This document shows, one piece after another, positions 10,355 to 21,793 of a DNA stretch of 64,000 bases (positions are counted from its first letter, which is position 1; each line of letters opens with the position of its first letter). Source of the stretch: Coix lacryma-jobi var. lacryma-jobi (taxonomy: Eukaryota; Streptophyta; Magnoliopsida; Poales; Poaceae). Location: contig VDCT01000326.1 in NCBI GenBank assembly GCA_009763385.1, positions 434,001 through 498,000 of the forward strand, written 5' to 3'. The translations under genes were made by a program, and so were the position numbers. The notes beneath the pieces were generated by a model. That model made no database searches and was not told where the DNA came from. It saw only the letters and a list, made by a program, of their open reading frames with translations.

Positions 10355-12754
10355 ATGTCCGGAGGTGATGGACCACCTCCCATGTTTGAGGGAGACGACT
10401 TTCCATATTGGAAAATCCGTATGGAGTCGTACCTAGAAGCGGTTGATGTCAAATGCCGCGATGCCGCAATCACCGGCTTTGCCAAGCCCAAGGAAGGCAC
10501 AAGCCTCACTCCTAACGAGGAGGAAAATGATAAATGGAATGCAAAAGCCAAAAACATCCTTTTTAGAGGCATTTGCAAAGATGTGTTCAACCGTGTTCGG
10601 AACCACAAAAATGCCCATGATCTATGGGAAAACATTTGTGCGCTCCATGAGGGAACCAAGAGTGAGCGTGAGGAACGCTATCATTTAGTTATGCAAAAGC
10701 TTCACTCTTTTGATATGCATGCAAATGAAAGTGCAAATGAAATGTACTCACGGTTGAATGTTCTTGTAGAGGAACTCAATGGACTTGGCCTCACACAAAT
10801 GCAACCATCCGATGTTGTGAGGAAGATCCTTTGTGTCCTTCCAATTGAGAAGTATGGACACATAGTGACGGTGCTACATCAAGGCGATCTTTCCACCGCC
10901 ACACCAACTCAAATCTTGGGAAAGATCAATGCGCATGAGATGTACATGCACATCACACCAAGTGGTGGCTCCACCACCGACAAGAAGAAGGACTTGGCCT
11001 TCAAAGCTAGCCATGACAAGAAGGGCAAGTCCAAGGCTATTGAAGTGCATCATGAGAGCTCAAGTGATGAAGAGGATGATTCCAACATCGCTCTCATGGT
11101 GAGAAGGACCACCAAGATGTTGAAGAAGCTTCACAAGAATGGAGTCAACTTTGACTCAAGAAAGAAGAAGTTCTTCACAAGTAGCAAGAGGAGGCCAATC
11201 TCCGAAATGGATTGCTATAATTGCGGTGAGCTTGGCCATCTTGCTCATCAATGCACCAAGCCCAAGAAAGAGGGCTACAAGAACAAGAACAAGGGTAAGA
11301 AGTATGACTCATCAAGTGAAGATGAGAAGAAGAATGAGAAGCCCTACTACAAGAAGGATGGCAAGAAGAAGAAGCAATACCACAAGAAAGGTGGCAAGGC
11401 TTACATTGTTGGTGATTGGCTCACCGACATTGACTCCTCCGGTGGCTCATCAAATGAAGATAGTGATGATGAGAAGGAGAAGGTGGTCGCTCTAGTCATT
11501 GGCTCCTCTACACCACGACCACCACCGTCGCCATCATCGTCTACACACCTATGCCTTATGGCCAAGGGTGACCGAAAGGTACAAAGCGATGATGACTCTA
11601 GTGATAGTGATAGTGATGGTGAATTTGAGGCACCTACTTATGATGAGCTTGTCAAATTGCTAAACGACTACTCTAAAATCATAAGAAAGACTAGAGCTAA
11701 AAATGAAAAGCTTGTTGATGAAAATAAATCTCTTGTTGAGAAATATGATCATGCTATTCATGCTAGTGATGTGTTAAAATATGAACTTGCTACTATGTCA
11801 TCATCCATCAAGGAGCTCAAGTCCTCTAACAAGGAGCTCAAAGCTAAAAATGAAAAACTTGATAAGATGCATAGTGACTTTACCACTAGTTATGCTTTGC
11901 TAAAAGAACAATACACTCAAGTGAAAGTTGACTATGATGCTCTCACCATTACTTATGATATGCTTTCACATGAGACACATGATGCTCCTAACCTTGTTGT
12001 TAAGTGTGACATAGCAACATCTTGTGAGGACTTGGTTAGTGAGCATGATGAGCAAAGAGCTAGTGGCAAAGGCAAGAGTGTGGTTGTGGCCGATCACTAT
12101 GATGATTATGTCAAGATCAAGAATGAGAATGCAAAGCTCAAGGTTGATCTAGAGAAACTTGCAACCACTAAGCAAGTCATTGTTGAGACCCAAGATGATG
12201 AGTATAGCATGACACTTGAGCTTGACATGCTAAAAGAAGAGAACAAGAGATTGAAGATGGAGAGAGATTACAAGATGACACCATCTCAATTAGAGCTCCA
12301 ACAAGAGAATGACAAGCTCAAGAGAGAGAAGGAGCACCTCACCACCGGGTTGAAGAAATTTACCAAGGGGCAATGTCTTCAAAGTGAGCTACTCATGAAC
12401 ATCGTGATGAAGACGAATAGAAATGGTATTGGCTTCCTTGAAGAGAAGATGAAGCAACGCACAAGCATCACTAAGCCAAAGAAGAAGAAGATTGGAAGAT
12501 GCTATGAGTGTGGAAAGGAAGGACACTTTGCTCATGCTTGTGAAGAGCCTAAACCTACACCCTTGCCCAAGCATGCTAGGCCCTTTGCTTTCAATGCTCA
12601 CTACATGCTTAGACAAGACTCTAGTGGCAAGATGAAAGTCATGTTCATGGGGCCTCCTAACAAGAATAGGCCAAAGCAAATTTGGGTTGCAAAGTCACTA
12701 GTAGAGAAGGTTAAGGGACCTCAACAAGTTTGGGTCCCAAAAGCTCAAGCTTGA
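10355..12754 (+). CDS. gag polyprotein of Sirevirus B
   Basis: A single open frame of 799 codons starts at ATG 10355, shortly after the primer site. It has a Copia gag core (FEGDDFPYWKIRMESYLEA near the start; DLWENICALHEG near residue 90), a first zinc knuckle CYNCGELGHLAHQC (about residue 288), a long Ser/Asp-rich and Lys-rich segment, a coiled-coil region (about 430-680, many K/E/L heptads), and a second zinc knuckle CYECGKEGHFAHAC (about residue 715). An 800-residue gag with two knuckles and a long coiled coil is characteristic of Sireviruses. The role is packaging of the genomic RNA into the particle. It ends at TGA 12752-12754, and pol follows in another frame. Confidence 0.9.
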   Translation: MSGGDGPPPMFEGDDFPYWKIRMESYLEAVDVKCRDAAITGFAKPKEGTSLTPNEEENDKWNAKAKNILFRGICKDVFNRVRNHKNAHDLWENICALHEGTKSEREERYHLVMQKLHSFDMHANESANEMYSRLNVLVEELNGLGLTQMQPSDVVRKILCVLPIEKYGHIVTVLHQGDLSTATPTQILGKINAHEMYMHITPSGGSTTDKKKDLAFKASHDKKGKSKAIEVHHESSSDEEDDSNIALMVRRTTKMLKKLHKNGVNFDSRKKKFFTSSKRRPISEMDCYNCGELGHLAHQCTKPKKEGYKNKNKGKKYDSSSEDEKKNEKPYYKKDGKKKKQYHKKGGKAYIVGDWLTDIDSSGGSSNEDSDDEKEKVVALVIGSSTPRPPPSPSSSTHLCLMAKGDRKVQSDDDSSDSDSDGEFEAPTYDELVKLLNDYSKIIRKTRAKNEKLVDENKSLVEKYDHAIHASDVLKYELATMSSSIKELKSSNKELKAKNEKLDKMHSDFTTSYALLKEQYTQVKVDYDALTITYDMLSHETHDAPNLVVKCDIATSCEDLVSEHDEQRASGKGKSVVVADHYDDYVKIKNENAKLKVDLEKLATTKQVIVETQDDEYSMTLELDMLKEENKRLKMERDYKMTPSQLELQQENDKLKREKEHLTTGLKKFTKGQCLQSELLMNIVMKTNRNGIGFLEEKMKQRTSITKPKKKKIGRCYECGKEGHFAHACEEPKPTPLPKHARPFAFNAHYMLRQDSSGKMKVMFMGPPNKNRPKQIWVAKSLVEKVKGPQQVWVPKAQA

Positions 12755-12770
12755 TTTCTTGTGTGTGTAG

Positions 12771-14572
12771 GTGAACTACAAGACCGGTGGATCTCATTGG
12801 GTGATTGATAGTGGTTGCACACAACATATGACCGGTGATCCCCGGATGTTCACCTCACTAGAAGAAAATGTCAATGACCAAGAAAAAATAACATTTGGTA
12901 ACAATTCAAAGGGCAATGTCAAGGGATTGGGCAAAGTGGCTATATCAAATGATCATACCATCTCCAATGAACTTCTAGTTGCATCGTTGAGCTTCAACTT
13001 GCTATCCGTTGGGCAATTATGTGATCTTGGCTTTCAATGTTTGTTCACCGAAAAGGAAGTGGTTGTGACCAAGAAAGATGATACACAAGTGATATTCAAG
13101 GGCTTTAGATACAACAATCTCTATCTAGTGGATTTCACCTCCGAAGATGCCAACTTGAAGACATGTTTGTTCACTAAGCAATCACTTGGTTGGCTATGGC
13201 ATAGAAGATTGGTACATGTTGGAATGAACACTCTCAACAAGCTATTGAAGAAGGATTTGGTTAGAGGCTTGAAGGATGTCAAATTTGAGAAAGACAAATT
13301 GTGTAGTGCATGTCAAGACGGCAAGCAAGTTGCAAACACTCATCCAACCAAAGCCGTTGTATCAACATCTAGAGAGTTAGAGCTTCTACATATGGATCTA
13401 TTTGGGCCAACAACATATGCAAGCTTGGGTGGAAATCTCTATTGTCTAGTGATTGTTGATGACTATTCAAGATACACTTGAGTATTCTTTCTTCATGACA
13501 AATCCGAAGCAACCCCTTCATTCAAGAAGTTTGCCAAGAGAGCCCAAAATGAATTTGACTTGAAAATCAAGAAGATAATAAGTGACAATGGAAGAGAGTT
13601 CGACAACACCCATATTGAAGAGTATTGTGATGAAGTTGGGATCAAGCATGAAGTCTCCGCAACATATACACCACAACAAAATGGGGTAGTTGAGAGGAAG
13701 AACCGGACTCTAATCACCCTAGCAAGGACAATGCTAGATGAGTACACTACACCGGAAAGATTTTGGGCGGAAGCAATCAACACCGCTTGCTATGCATCAA
13801 ATCGGTTGTTCCCCCATCGTCTCCTTGGCAAGACCCCCTATGAGCTACTCAACAACAAGAAGTCGGATATATCATTCTTTAGAGTGTTTGGGTGCAAATG
13901 CTACATCTACAAGAAGCGCCAACACCTAGGGAAGTTTCAACGCCGATGTGATATTGGTTTTCTTGTTGGTTACTCATTGAAGTCCAAAGTATATCGAGTA
14001 TTCAACCATGCCATCGGGATGGTAGAAGAAACATATGATGTGGAATTCGATGAATCTAATGGCTCTCAAGGAGAGCATGAAAATCTTGATGATGTAGGTG
14101 ATGAACCATTGAGGGAAGCAATGAAGAACATGTCGGTTGGAGCTATCAAGCCTAAAGATGATGATGGTGATGTGCAAGTCATTGACAAGCCATCCTCATC
14201 CAATGTACCACTTGTTGATGACAAAGATGGGAGGGATCCATTTGAAGATACTCATGTCTCCCATGATCAAATGGTGGTACAAGCTCAAGATGTTGATGCT
14301 CCACAAGCGGCCCCTCAAGTGGTTGATCAAAGGACTACTCCTCTACTACAAGCTCATCCTCAATATCTCATCATAGGGAGTCCAACAAGGGGTGTAATGA
14401 CTCGATCTCAAAAACTTGCTTTATTTATTGAACATCACTCCTTTGTGTCTCTTGTTGAGCCTACCATTGTAGATGAAGCTCTAGGTGATCCGGATTGGGT
14501 GAATGCTATGCATGAAGAATTAAACAACTTCACCCGCAACCAAGTTTGGACACTTGAAGAGCGACCCAAAGG
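12771..14572 (+). pseudogene. pol of Sirevirus B: protease and integrase only, truncated
   Basis: The protease is marked by DSGCTQHMTG near the start. The integrase has an HHCC zinc region (WHRRLVHVG ... CSACQDGK) and catalytic-core blocks LLHMDLFGP, SDNGREF and NGVVERKN. An in-frame TGA at 13479-13481 breaks the frame just after DDYSRYT; the same frame then stays open to 14572. The frame ends in NQVWTLEERPK at the junction with the 3' LTR fragment, exactly where RT should begin, so RT and RNase H are absent. Pol is in a different frame from gag and has no ATG at its start. Confidence 0.88.
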
Positions 14573-15539
14573 GGGGTGAGTCCGGTCGCGTCCAGAGAGG
14601 TTCCAGAGAGGGTTTTCGATGACCGGACGCGTCCGATCAGTGGTGACCGGACGCATGGGAGCGTCCGATCAGCACTTCGTACAATTGTCAGGCCTAACGT
14701 CACGTAGCCGTTAGGCACTGACCGGACGCGTCCGGTCACTCCGACAGGTGCGTTCGGTCAGTGCATAACTGGCTGGACTTACCCCTTCGTGCATGTTTCG
14801 AGTTGGGGGGTATAAATATGCCTCCCCCTCATTCATGCTGTTACTCTTGCTCATTTGAAAGGTTGCCAAACACATTGTGAGTGCAAGTGAGTGCAAGAGG
14901 CCTAGTGAGGTTGAGAGATTTGATAATTGAGTGATCAAATACCTCATTAGTGAATTGAGAGTAGCAAGTGTGCATCCACCCATCTCATTAGCCTTGCATT
15001 GGTCAAGTGAGAGTTCTTGCTTGTTACTCTTGGTGATCGGCATCACCTAGATGGCTTGGTGGCGATCGGAGAGCTTGGTGATCATCCGGAGGCATTGTGG
15101 ATGACCCAAGCCAAGTTGTGACCGGTAGCGAGCGATTCACCGGGCCGGAGTGGCGAAGAATCAGCTCGTAGTGAGCACTTGATCCTTGCGCGGATCAAGG
15201 GGGAGCGATACCCTTGCGCGGGTGCTCCAACGAGGACTAGGGGGTGTGCCGACACCTCGATACCTCGGCAAAAAGATCGTCGTGTCATCTCTACTCTCTT
15301 TACTACGCATTTACCTTTGAGCAATTCAATTCCGCATTTACTTGTTGTTCTTTCATAAGTTGAATTGTCATGCTAGAGTAGAAATGGTTTATCGATAGTC
15401 TTTTGTGCGATTGATTCTTGTCAAACATACTTCTAGGCACTAGGGGGTTAATTGGGGCTTGATAGGTCTTAATTCTTGCAAGAAGTTTTAGAAAAGCCCA
15501 ATTCACCCCCCCCCCCTCTTGGGCATCTTGATCCTTTCA
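14571..15539 (+). repeat. 3' LTR of Sirevirus B, 5'-truncated
   Basis: 969 bp match 9335-10301 with a handful of substitutions. The join to pol falls at a run of six G present at both donor sites, consistent with a deletion at microhomology. It is followed by the target duplication AGATG. Confidence 0.92.
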
Positions 15540-17575
15540 AGATGTTTGATAGATTGATGGTCATTGTTGGCAAGATTAGAGTGCTAGGTGGAAATGAAAT
15601 CAATGATCACAATGTTGTGAAGATCATGTTGGAGGCATACTCACCTAGGAATGAGACCGTAGTGACATTGATTAGGGACAAGAAGAAGTTTGAGCAATTC
15701 ACACCTAGTGATGTGCTTGGGAGGATTATCACCTTTGACATGCAAAGAGAAGAGGCAAATGAGAGAAGGAAGCTTGGAGAGTTGCAAGCTTGGCTAGATG
15801 GGATGAAGATCAAGGATGTGGCACTTAAGGCTAGCAAGCCATCAAGGCTAGCAACATCAAGCAAGGCAAAATCAAGCAAGCAAGCCTCTACAAGCAAGCC
15901 CAAGCAACAAAAGAAGAAAATTGAAGTTGAGGACAACACATCATCCTCTTGTGGAAGTGAAAGTGATGGTGAAGAATTTGAAGAAATTGGTGATATAGCT
16001 CTTTTCATGAGAAGATACCGCAAGGGGCTCAAGAAGGAAGGTTACAAGTTTGTGAAGAGAAGGTTTCCAAACAAGAAGAAAAGAACTTGCTACAATTGTG
16101 GAAGCACCGATCATTTCATAGCACATTGTCCACATGAGAAGAAGGACAACAACTTCAACAAGGGCAAGAAAGATGACATGGGCATTTACAAGAAACACAA
16201 CAAGAGATACATGGGAGAAGCTCACATTCGACATGAATGGGATTCAACCGCACAAACCTCAAGTGAAGAAGATGAGAAGATAGCAACAATAGCATTCCAA
16301 AAGTCATCTCCTTCACCAAGACTATTCAACAACTTGTCCGATGATGATGATTGCAACTCCCACACTTGTCTCATGGCCAAGAAAGAGAAGGTGAAAAAGA
16401 CTCACACTTCTAAACCGTCTCCTCCACCTAGTGACATCTCTAGTAGTGAACTTAGTGATTCCTCTAGTGATGATGATTCTAGTGATGAAGAGATAAATAT
16501 GATAACTAAAAGGTTAGACAAGAAAACCAAACTCTTTATCACTAAGCTAATGGAGGAACCAGAAAGTGTACAAGCCGAGCTAGCAATAAGTGAGGATGCT
16601 CTCATCAAACAAGAGGACCTCTATATTGCTTGCAAGGAAGCTCTTGCATTAGAGAGAAGTGAGTTGGACGTCTTGCACGAGGCCTTGGCCAAAGAGCAAG
16701 ATGAACATGCTTCCCTAAAGAAGGCTCATATTGCACTCAAGGAAAAGTATTGTGGCTTGGATGAAAAGCACAAAGAACTTGAGCTGCAATATAATCTTCT
16801 TTGGGAAAGCAACTCACCTCTCCATAAAGCAAATGTCACTTCTATTCCCTCCACTAGTGAAGGTTGTGGAAAATGCTATAACATTGATTTCAATGCCTAT
16901 TCCACTAACCTTGTGAACATGGAGGCCATGAGAAAGGAGATAGCAAGATTGACAAATATCATTGCAAATGGTTGTGTCAAATCTACCACAAGTGCAAATG
17001 TGAAGACTCAAGAGAAGAGCAAACCCAAGTTCAAGAATGGACGACGTCCTTCCATAAAAGATGGGTTGGAGCACGAAAAAGGAGCCAAGACTAATGGAAG
17101 AAGGACAGTGAATGACTATGAGTGTGTGAGGTTTGAGAAGAAGGGTCAGATTGGTACAGTTCAGCCTGCACAGACCGCGGCAGTGCCGCGCTAGAAGGCG
17201 GCAGTGCCGGACCCTGGCAGTGCCGCCCCCAGGCCGGCAGTGCCGCGCCCCAAGAAAGGGAAGGCTACCAGTTTACCTTCTGCTCAGTCTCACACACAGC
17301 ACAAGCAGGTGCCCAACCCGAAGCAAGGATCTCAGAAACCAAAGGAATCAATTTGGATAACCAAGAACAAGTTTGCACATCAACCCAAGATAGAAGCCCC
17401 AAGGAAGAGCATGTCATCTTGTTACATATTGGAACACAACAACAGTGGTAAAGTTGTTGCGAAATATGTTGGTAATAACAAGAGGACATCCGACAAGTGT
17501 ATTTGGGTTCCTAAGATACTTGTGACTAACTTGCAAGGCCCCAATATCAATTGGGGACCTAAACCTAGGAACTAA
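15540..17575 (+). pseudogene. gag of Sirevirus A, 3' half
   Basis: This continues the frame of 7898-8776 after the duplicated AGATG (FDRLMVIVGKIRVLGG...). It contains the rest of the gag core (EAYSPRNETVVTLIRDKKKFE), a zinc knuckle CYNCGSTDHFIAHC, Ser/Asp-rich stretches, and a coiled coil. A TAG at 17192-17194 interrupts the frame inside a cluster of CGGCAGTGCCG motifs; the same frame then runs to TAA 17573-17575. The interruption coincides with the palindrome cluster, so the motif rather than random decay may have introduced it. Confidence 0.87.
17176..17246. repeat. CGGCAGTGCCG palindrome cluster within gag of Sirevirus A
   Basis: Four copies of the motif (GCGGCAGTGCCGCGC, GCGGCAGTGCCGGAC, TGGCAGTGCCGCC, CCGGCAGTGCCGCG) lie within 71 bp of coding sequence, giving Ala/Val/Pro-rich residues and one in-frame TAG. 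Equivalent clusters occur in both LTRs, in pol (19044-19095), downstream of pol (21087-21154, 21613-21683) and near 23650-23690. Confidence 0.85.
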
Positions 17576-17582
17576 ACTTGTT

Positions 17583-20500
17583 TTGCAGGCATACTCCTCC
17601 AGTGGATCAAGTTGGGTGCTTGATAGTGGATGTACAAATCATATGACCGGAGAAAGGAGTATGTTCTCATCATATTCCCCAACTTCAAATGCAAGTGAAA
17701 ACATCATTTTCGGTGATAACTCCAAGGGGGATGTGTTAGGTCTTAGTAAAGTTGCTATTACACTTGAGCATTCAATTACTAATGTCTTACATGTTGATTC
17801 GTTAAGTTACAACTTGTTGTCCGTTTCACAATTGTGAGGGATGGGTTTCAATTGTCTCTTTACGGATGAGGGTGTGGAAGTCTTTAGAAGGGAGGATTCC
17901 TCTATTGTCTTTACGGGTCGTTTGAAAGGGAAGCTTTACTTAGTTGATTTCAACAAAAGTGAAGCCAAACTTGAGACTTGTTTAGTGGCAAAATCTAGCA
18001 TGGGTTGGTTATGGCATCGCCGACTAGCTCATGTTGGGATGAGGAACTTGGCCAAACTTCAAAAGGACAATCACATCCTAGGACTAACCAATGTTGATTT
18101 TGAGAAAGACGGAGTATGTGGAGCTTGCCAAGCCGGAAAACAAGTAGGCGTACCTCACCCACCAAAGAGCTATGACACCACTACACAACCATTGAAGTTG
18201 ATTCATATGGATCTCTTTGGACCGGTTGCCTACCCTAGCATCGGTGGTAACAAACATGGTCTTGTTATTGTTGATGATTTTTCTTGTTTCACTTGGGTAT
18301 TCTTTATGCATGACAAGAGTGTAGTGCAAGAGAAGGTCAAGATGTTCATACGGAGAGCTCAAAGGGAATTCGATTTCAACATCAAGAAAGTTCGTAGTGA
18401 CAACGGAACCGAATTCCGCAACACCCAAGTGGATGAGTTTCTTGATGAAGAGGGCATCAAGCATGAATTTTCAGTTCCTTACACCCCTCAACAAAATGGT
18501 GTGGTAGAGAGGAAGAATAGAAAACTCATTGACATGGCAAGAACGATGCTAGATGAATACAAGACGTCGGACATCTTTTGGGCCGAAGCCATCAATACCG
18601 CTTGCCATGCAATCAACCGCCTCTACCTCCACAAGAGAAGAAAGAAGACCTCCTATGAGCTGCTCACCGGTAACAAACCAAAGGTATCTTACTTTAGAGT
18701 CTTTGGGTGCAAATGCTTCATTTTGAAGAAGAAGCCCAAAACCTCTAAGTTCGCATCTAAGGTTGATGAAGGTTTTCTTCTCGGTTATGGATCAAACGAG
18801 CATGTCTATCATGTTTTCAACAAGGCCTTCGGCAAGGTTGAAATAGCGATAGACGTGACGTTTGATGAAACTAACGGCTCGCAAGTAGAGCAAGTTGATG
18901 AAGTTGTTGTAGGTAATGAGGAACCACCTTGCGAAGCAATCAAGCAATTAGCCATTGGTGATATTAGACCACAAGAACAGCAGGCTACAGATCAGGATGG
19001 TCCTCAAGCTGAAGTCCCTGCTGGGACTTGTGATATACAGTCCCCGGCAGTGCCGGGCCCCGACAGTGCTTGGCGTAGCCCAGCAGTCCCGGGCACACCC
19101 AGGGCAGCTGCAGCTACTCCACTTCATGGAGTAAACCTACAACCCATCTTCGAGCAAAATGAAGAAGAAGATGCAGAAGATGAACCAGAACCCATTGATC
19201 ATCCAAGGCTCAAGCAAACTATTCAACGGGATCATCCCGTTGACAACATTCTTGGGAGTCTTCGAAAGGGGGTAACGACACACTCTCATTTGGCAAATTT
19301 CTGTCAATATTACTCGTTTGTTTCCTTCTTGGAACCTCTCAAGGTAGAAGAAGCCCTGGAAGATCCAGATTGGGTAATGGCCATGCAAGAAGAGCTTAAC
19401 AACTTCGAGCGTAATCAAGTATGGTCACTTGTGGAAAGACCGAATACCAATGTTATTGGAACCAAATGGGTCTTCCGCAACAAGCAAGATGAAGAAGGTG
19501 TGGTGACAAGGAACAAGGCACGATTGGTAGCTCAAGGGTTCACTCAAGTAGAGGGTTTGGACTTTGAAGAAACATATGCACCTGTTGCTAGACTTGAAGC
19601 CATTCGGATTCTTCTAGCCTATGCAGCCCATCACAACTTCAAGCTATATCAAATGGATGTGAAGAGTGCATTTCTCAATGGCCCTATACAAGAGTTGGTG
19701 TATGTCGAGCAACCACCGGGTTTTGAAGATCCCAAGTTCCCCAACCATGTCTTCAAACTCCATAAGGAGCTCTATGGGCTTAAACAAGCACCTAGAGCAT
19801 GGTATGAATGCCTTAAGGAATTCTTGCTCAAACAAGGCTTTGAAATAGGCAAAGCCGATCCTACTCTCTTCACTCATAAAGTCAATGGAGATATTTTTGT
19901 GTGCCAAATATATGTCGATGACATAATATTTGGTAGTACTAACAAATCCTTTTGTGATGAGTTTAGTAGGATCATGACTAAGAGATTTGAGATGTCTATG
20001 ATGGGTGAGCTCAAGTTCTTCCTTGGTTTTCAAAACAAGCAATTGAAGGAAGGGACTTTTCTTTGCCAAACCAAGTATACCCATGATATGTTGAAAAAAG
20101 TTTGACATGGTGAACGCCAAGCCTATCAAGACTCCCATGCCTACTAATGGACATCTTGATCTCAATGTGGAAGGGAAATCCGTGGACATCAAGGTATATC
20201 GCTCCATGATCGGCTCTCTTCTTTACTTATGCGCATCTAGGCCCGATATTATGCTTAGTGTGTGCATGTGTGCTAGATTTCAAGCTAACCCGAAAGAGTG
20301 TCACCTAGTGGCCGTTAAGAGATTCTTGAGATATCTAGTTCACACACCAAACCTTGGCTTGTGGTATCCTAAAGGCTCCAAGTTCAAACTACTTGGCTAT
20401 TCGGATTCCGATTATGCCGGTTGTAAAGTAGATCGAAAAAGCACTTCGGGGACGTGTCAATTCCTTGGATGCTCCTTAGTGTCTTGGGGTTCTAAAAAGC

Positions 20501-20865
20501 AAAATTGTGTAGCCCTATCCACAGCTGAGGCCGAGTATGTTGCAGCAGGTGCATGTTGTGCGCAACTACTTTGGATGAGGCAAACTCTACGTGACTTCGG
20601 ATGTCATTTCACCCATATCCCACTCTTGTGTGACAATGAAAGTGTCATAAAACTTGCAAACAACCCAGTGAGTCACTCAAGGACCAAACATATAGACATC
20701 TGACATCACTTCTTGAGAGATCATGAAATCAAAGGAGATATCGCAATTCGTCATGTGAGCATCGACAAACAACTAGCCGATATCTTCACTAAGCCTCTCG
20801 ATGAGTCAAGGTTTTGTGCTTTAAGAAGTGAACTAAATATACTTGACTCTCGTAACGTAGTTTGA
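17583..20865 (+). pseudogene. pol of Sirevirus A: protease, integrase, RT, RNase H (three breaks)
   Basis: The protease has DSGCTNHMTG. The integrase has WHRRLAHVGM ... CGACQAGK and core blocks LIHMDLFGP, SDNGTEF and NGVVERKN. The reverse transcriptase starts near WVMAMQEELNNFERNQVWSLV and has the catalytic YVDDIIFGS. RNase H has YSDSDYAGCKVDRKSTSG and STAEAEYVAAG and ends near TKPLDESRF. The breaks are TGA 17835-17837, a frameshift in the A-run near 20095-20105 (frame changes before MVNAKPIKTP), and TGA 20701-20703 within KHIDI..HHFLRDH. The final stop is at 20863-20865. The order PR-IN-RT-RH defines Copia. The linker between integrase and RT holds another palindrome cluster. Confidence 0.9.
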
Positions 20866-21228
20866 AACCTAGCATGCTTGATTGATCACTAGTTTGACCT
20901 AGGCAAAACAAATTTCAAAACTTTCATATATTGTGTTTCAAAACCTTTGAGAAAGAAACTTGCTTGAAATGACCATTGCTTTGAATTGATTGTTTGTCTC
21001 TGGTCATAACATGCAAGCTGTACGTGTCCACTCCAAGAATGAGATGTAGTAGCTTAGAGAATAAATCTTTCTGTTGGTAACTGTCCGGCAGTGCCGGGCC
21101 AGCCGCGGAACTGCCGGGCCCCGGCAGTGCCGCACTGTTCGCGGTAGTGCCGCGACTTGTCGGTTCAGCCTGAATCAACTGTTACTACGTGGGGCCAAAG
21201 GAAAATCTTCTCTATTCTAACCGGATGG

Positions 21229-21281
<53 letters not shown>

Positions 21282-21793
21282 TTTCTCCCAGCCCGTGAAC
21301 CCCTTCTCCTTTCTCCTCTCTCGGGCGACCAAGGGCGACCAGCGGTCACCCTCTTCACTGGGTTTTCTCCCGGCGGTTCCGGTCTGCAGCAGTGCGGTTC
21401 CCCCTCCGTTGCAGCTCGGGTCCTCTTCCCCAAGGGCTCTTTTCCCTCTTCCCATCTCAAGGTGAAACTTCAAATCCCTAACCCTAGTTTTTCCTGATTT
21501 GTAAAATGCGTCATGGCTATTGTATTTAGAGGTTGTAGAAGGGTCTGTAGATGATAGGGAGATAGTAGAGATGATGGATGTGGTGTTCCCTGGCTCAGGT
21601 TTGGTCTGCCCGCGCGGCAGTGCCGCGCTCTGCGCGGTAGTGCCGGGCCCCGGCAGTGCCGCTCTCCAAGCGGCAGTGTCGGACCATGAGTAGAAACTTG
21701 ATCCAAGTAACACCTTATCCATCAAAATCCATTGCCTCACTATAATCTATCAGCCCTTATGCAGTCTTCTAATTCGCAGTTTCTATGTTTTAG
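20866..21793 (+). other. Post-pol non-coding region of Sirevirus A
   Basis: This contains two palindrome clusters (21087-21154 and 21613-21683) and a CT microsatellite (21232-21277). It ends with a pyrimidine-rich stretch and 'ttttag' directly in front of the ATG at 21794, resembling a splice acceptor. No other coding frame is supported. Confidence 0.6.
21232..21277. repeat. (CT)n microsatellite
   Basis: More than twenty CT dinucleotide units lie in the post-pol region of Sirevirus A. They create long Ser/Leu or Arg/Glu ORFs on either strand that are not real genes. Confidence 0.9.

Larger units (their letters stand above)
8777..15539 (+). mobile_element. Sirevirus-like Copia retrotransposon B (inner), internally deleted
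   Basis: This is inserted into the gag of Sirevirus A with the duplication AGATG (8772-8776 and 15540-15544). It has a 5' LTR at 8777-10301, a Met-tRNA primer site at 10304-10315, a complete gag, protease and integrase, then an abrupt junction in the integrase-RT linker directly into the middle of the 3' LTR (14571). RT, RNase H, the 3' internal region and about 560 bp of the 3' LTR are missing. The remaining LTR parts are nearly identical, so the insertion looks recent. Confidence 0.93.
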
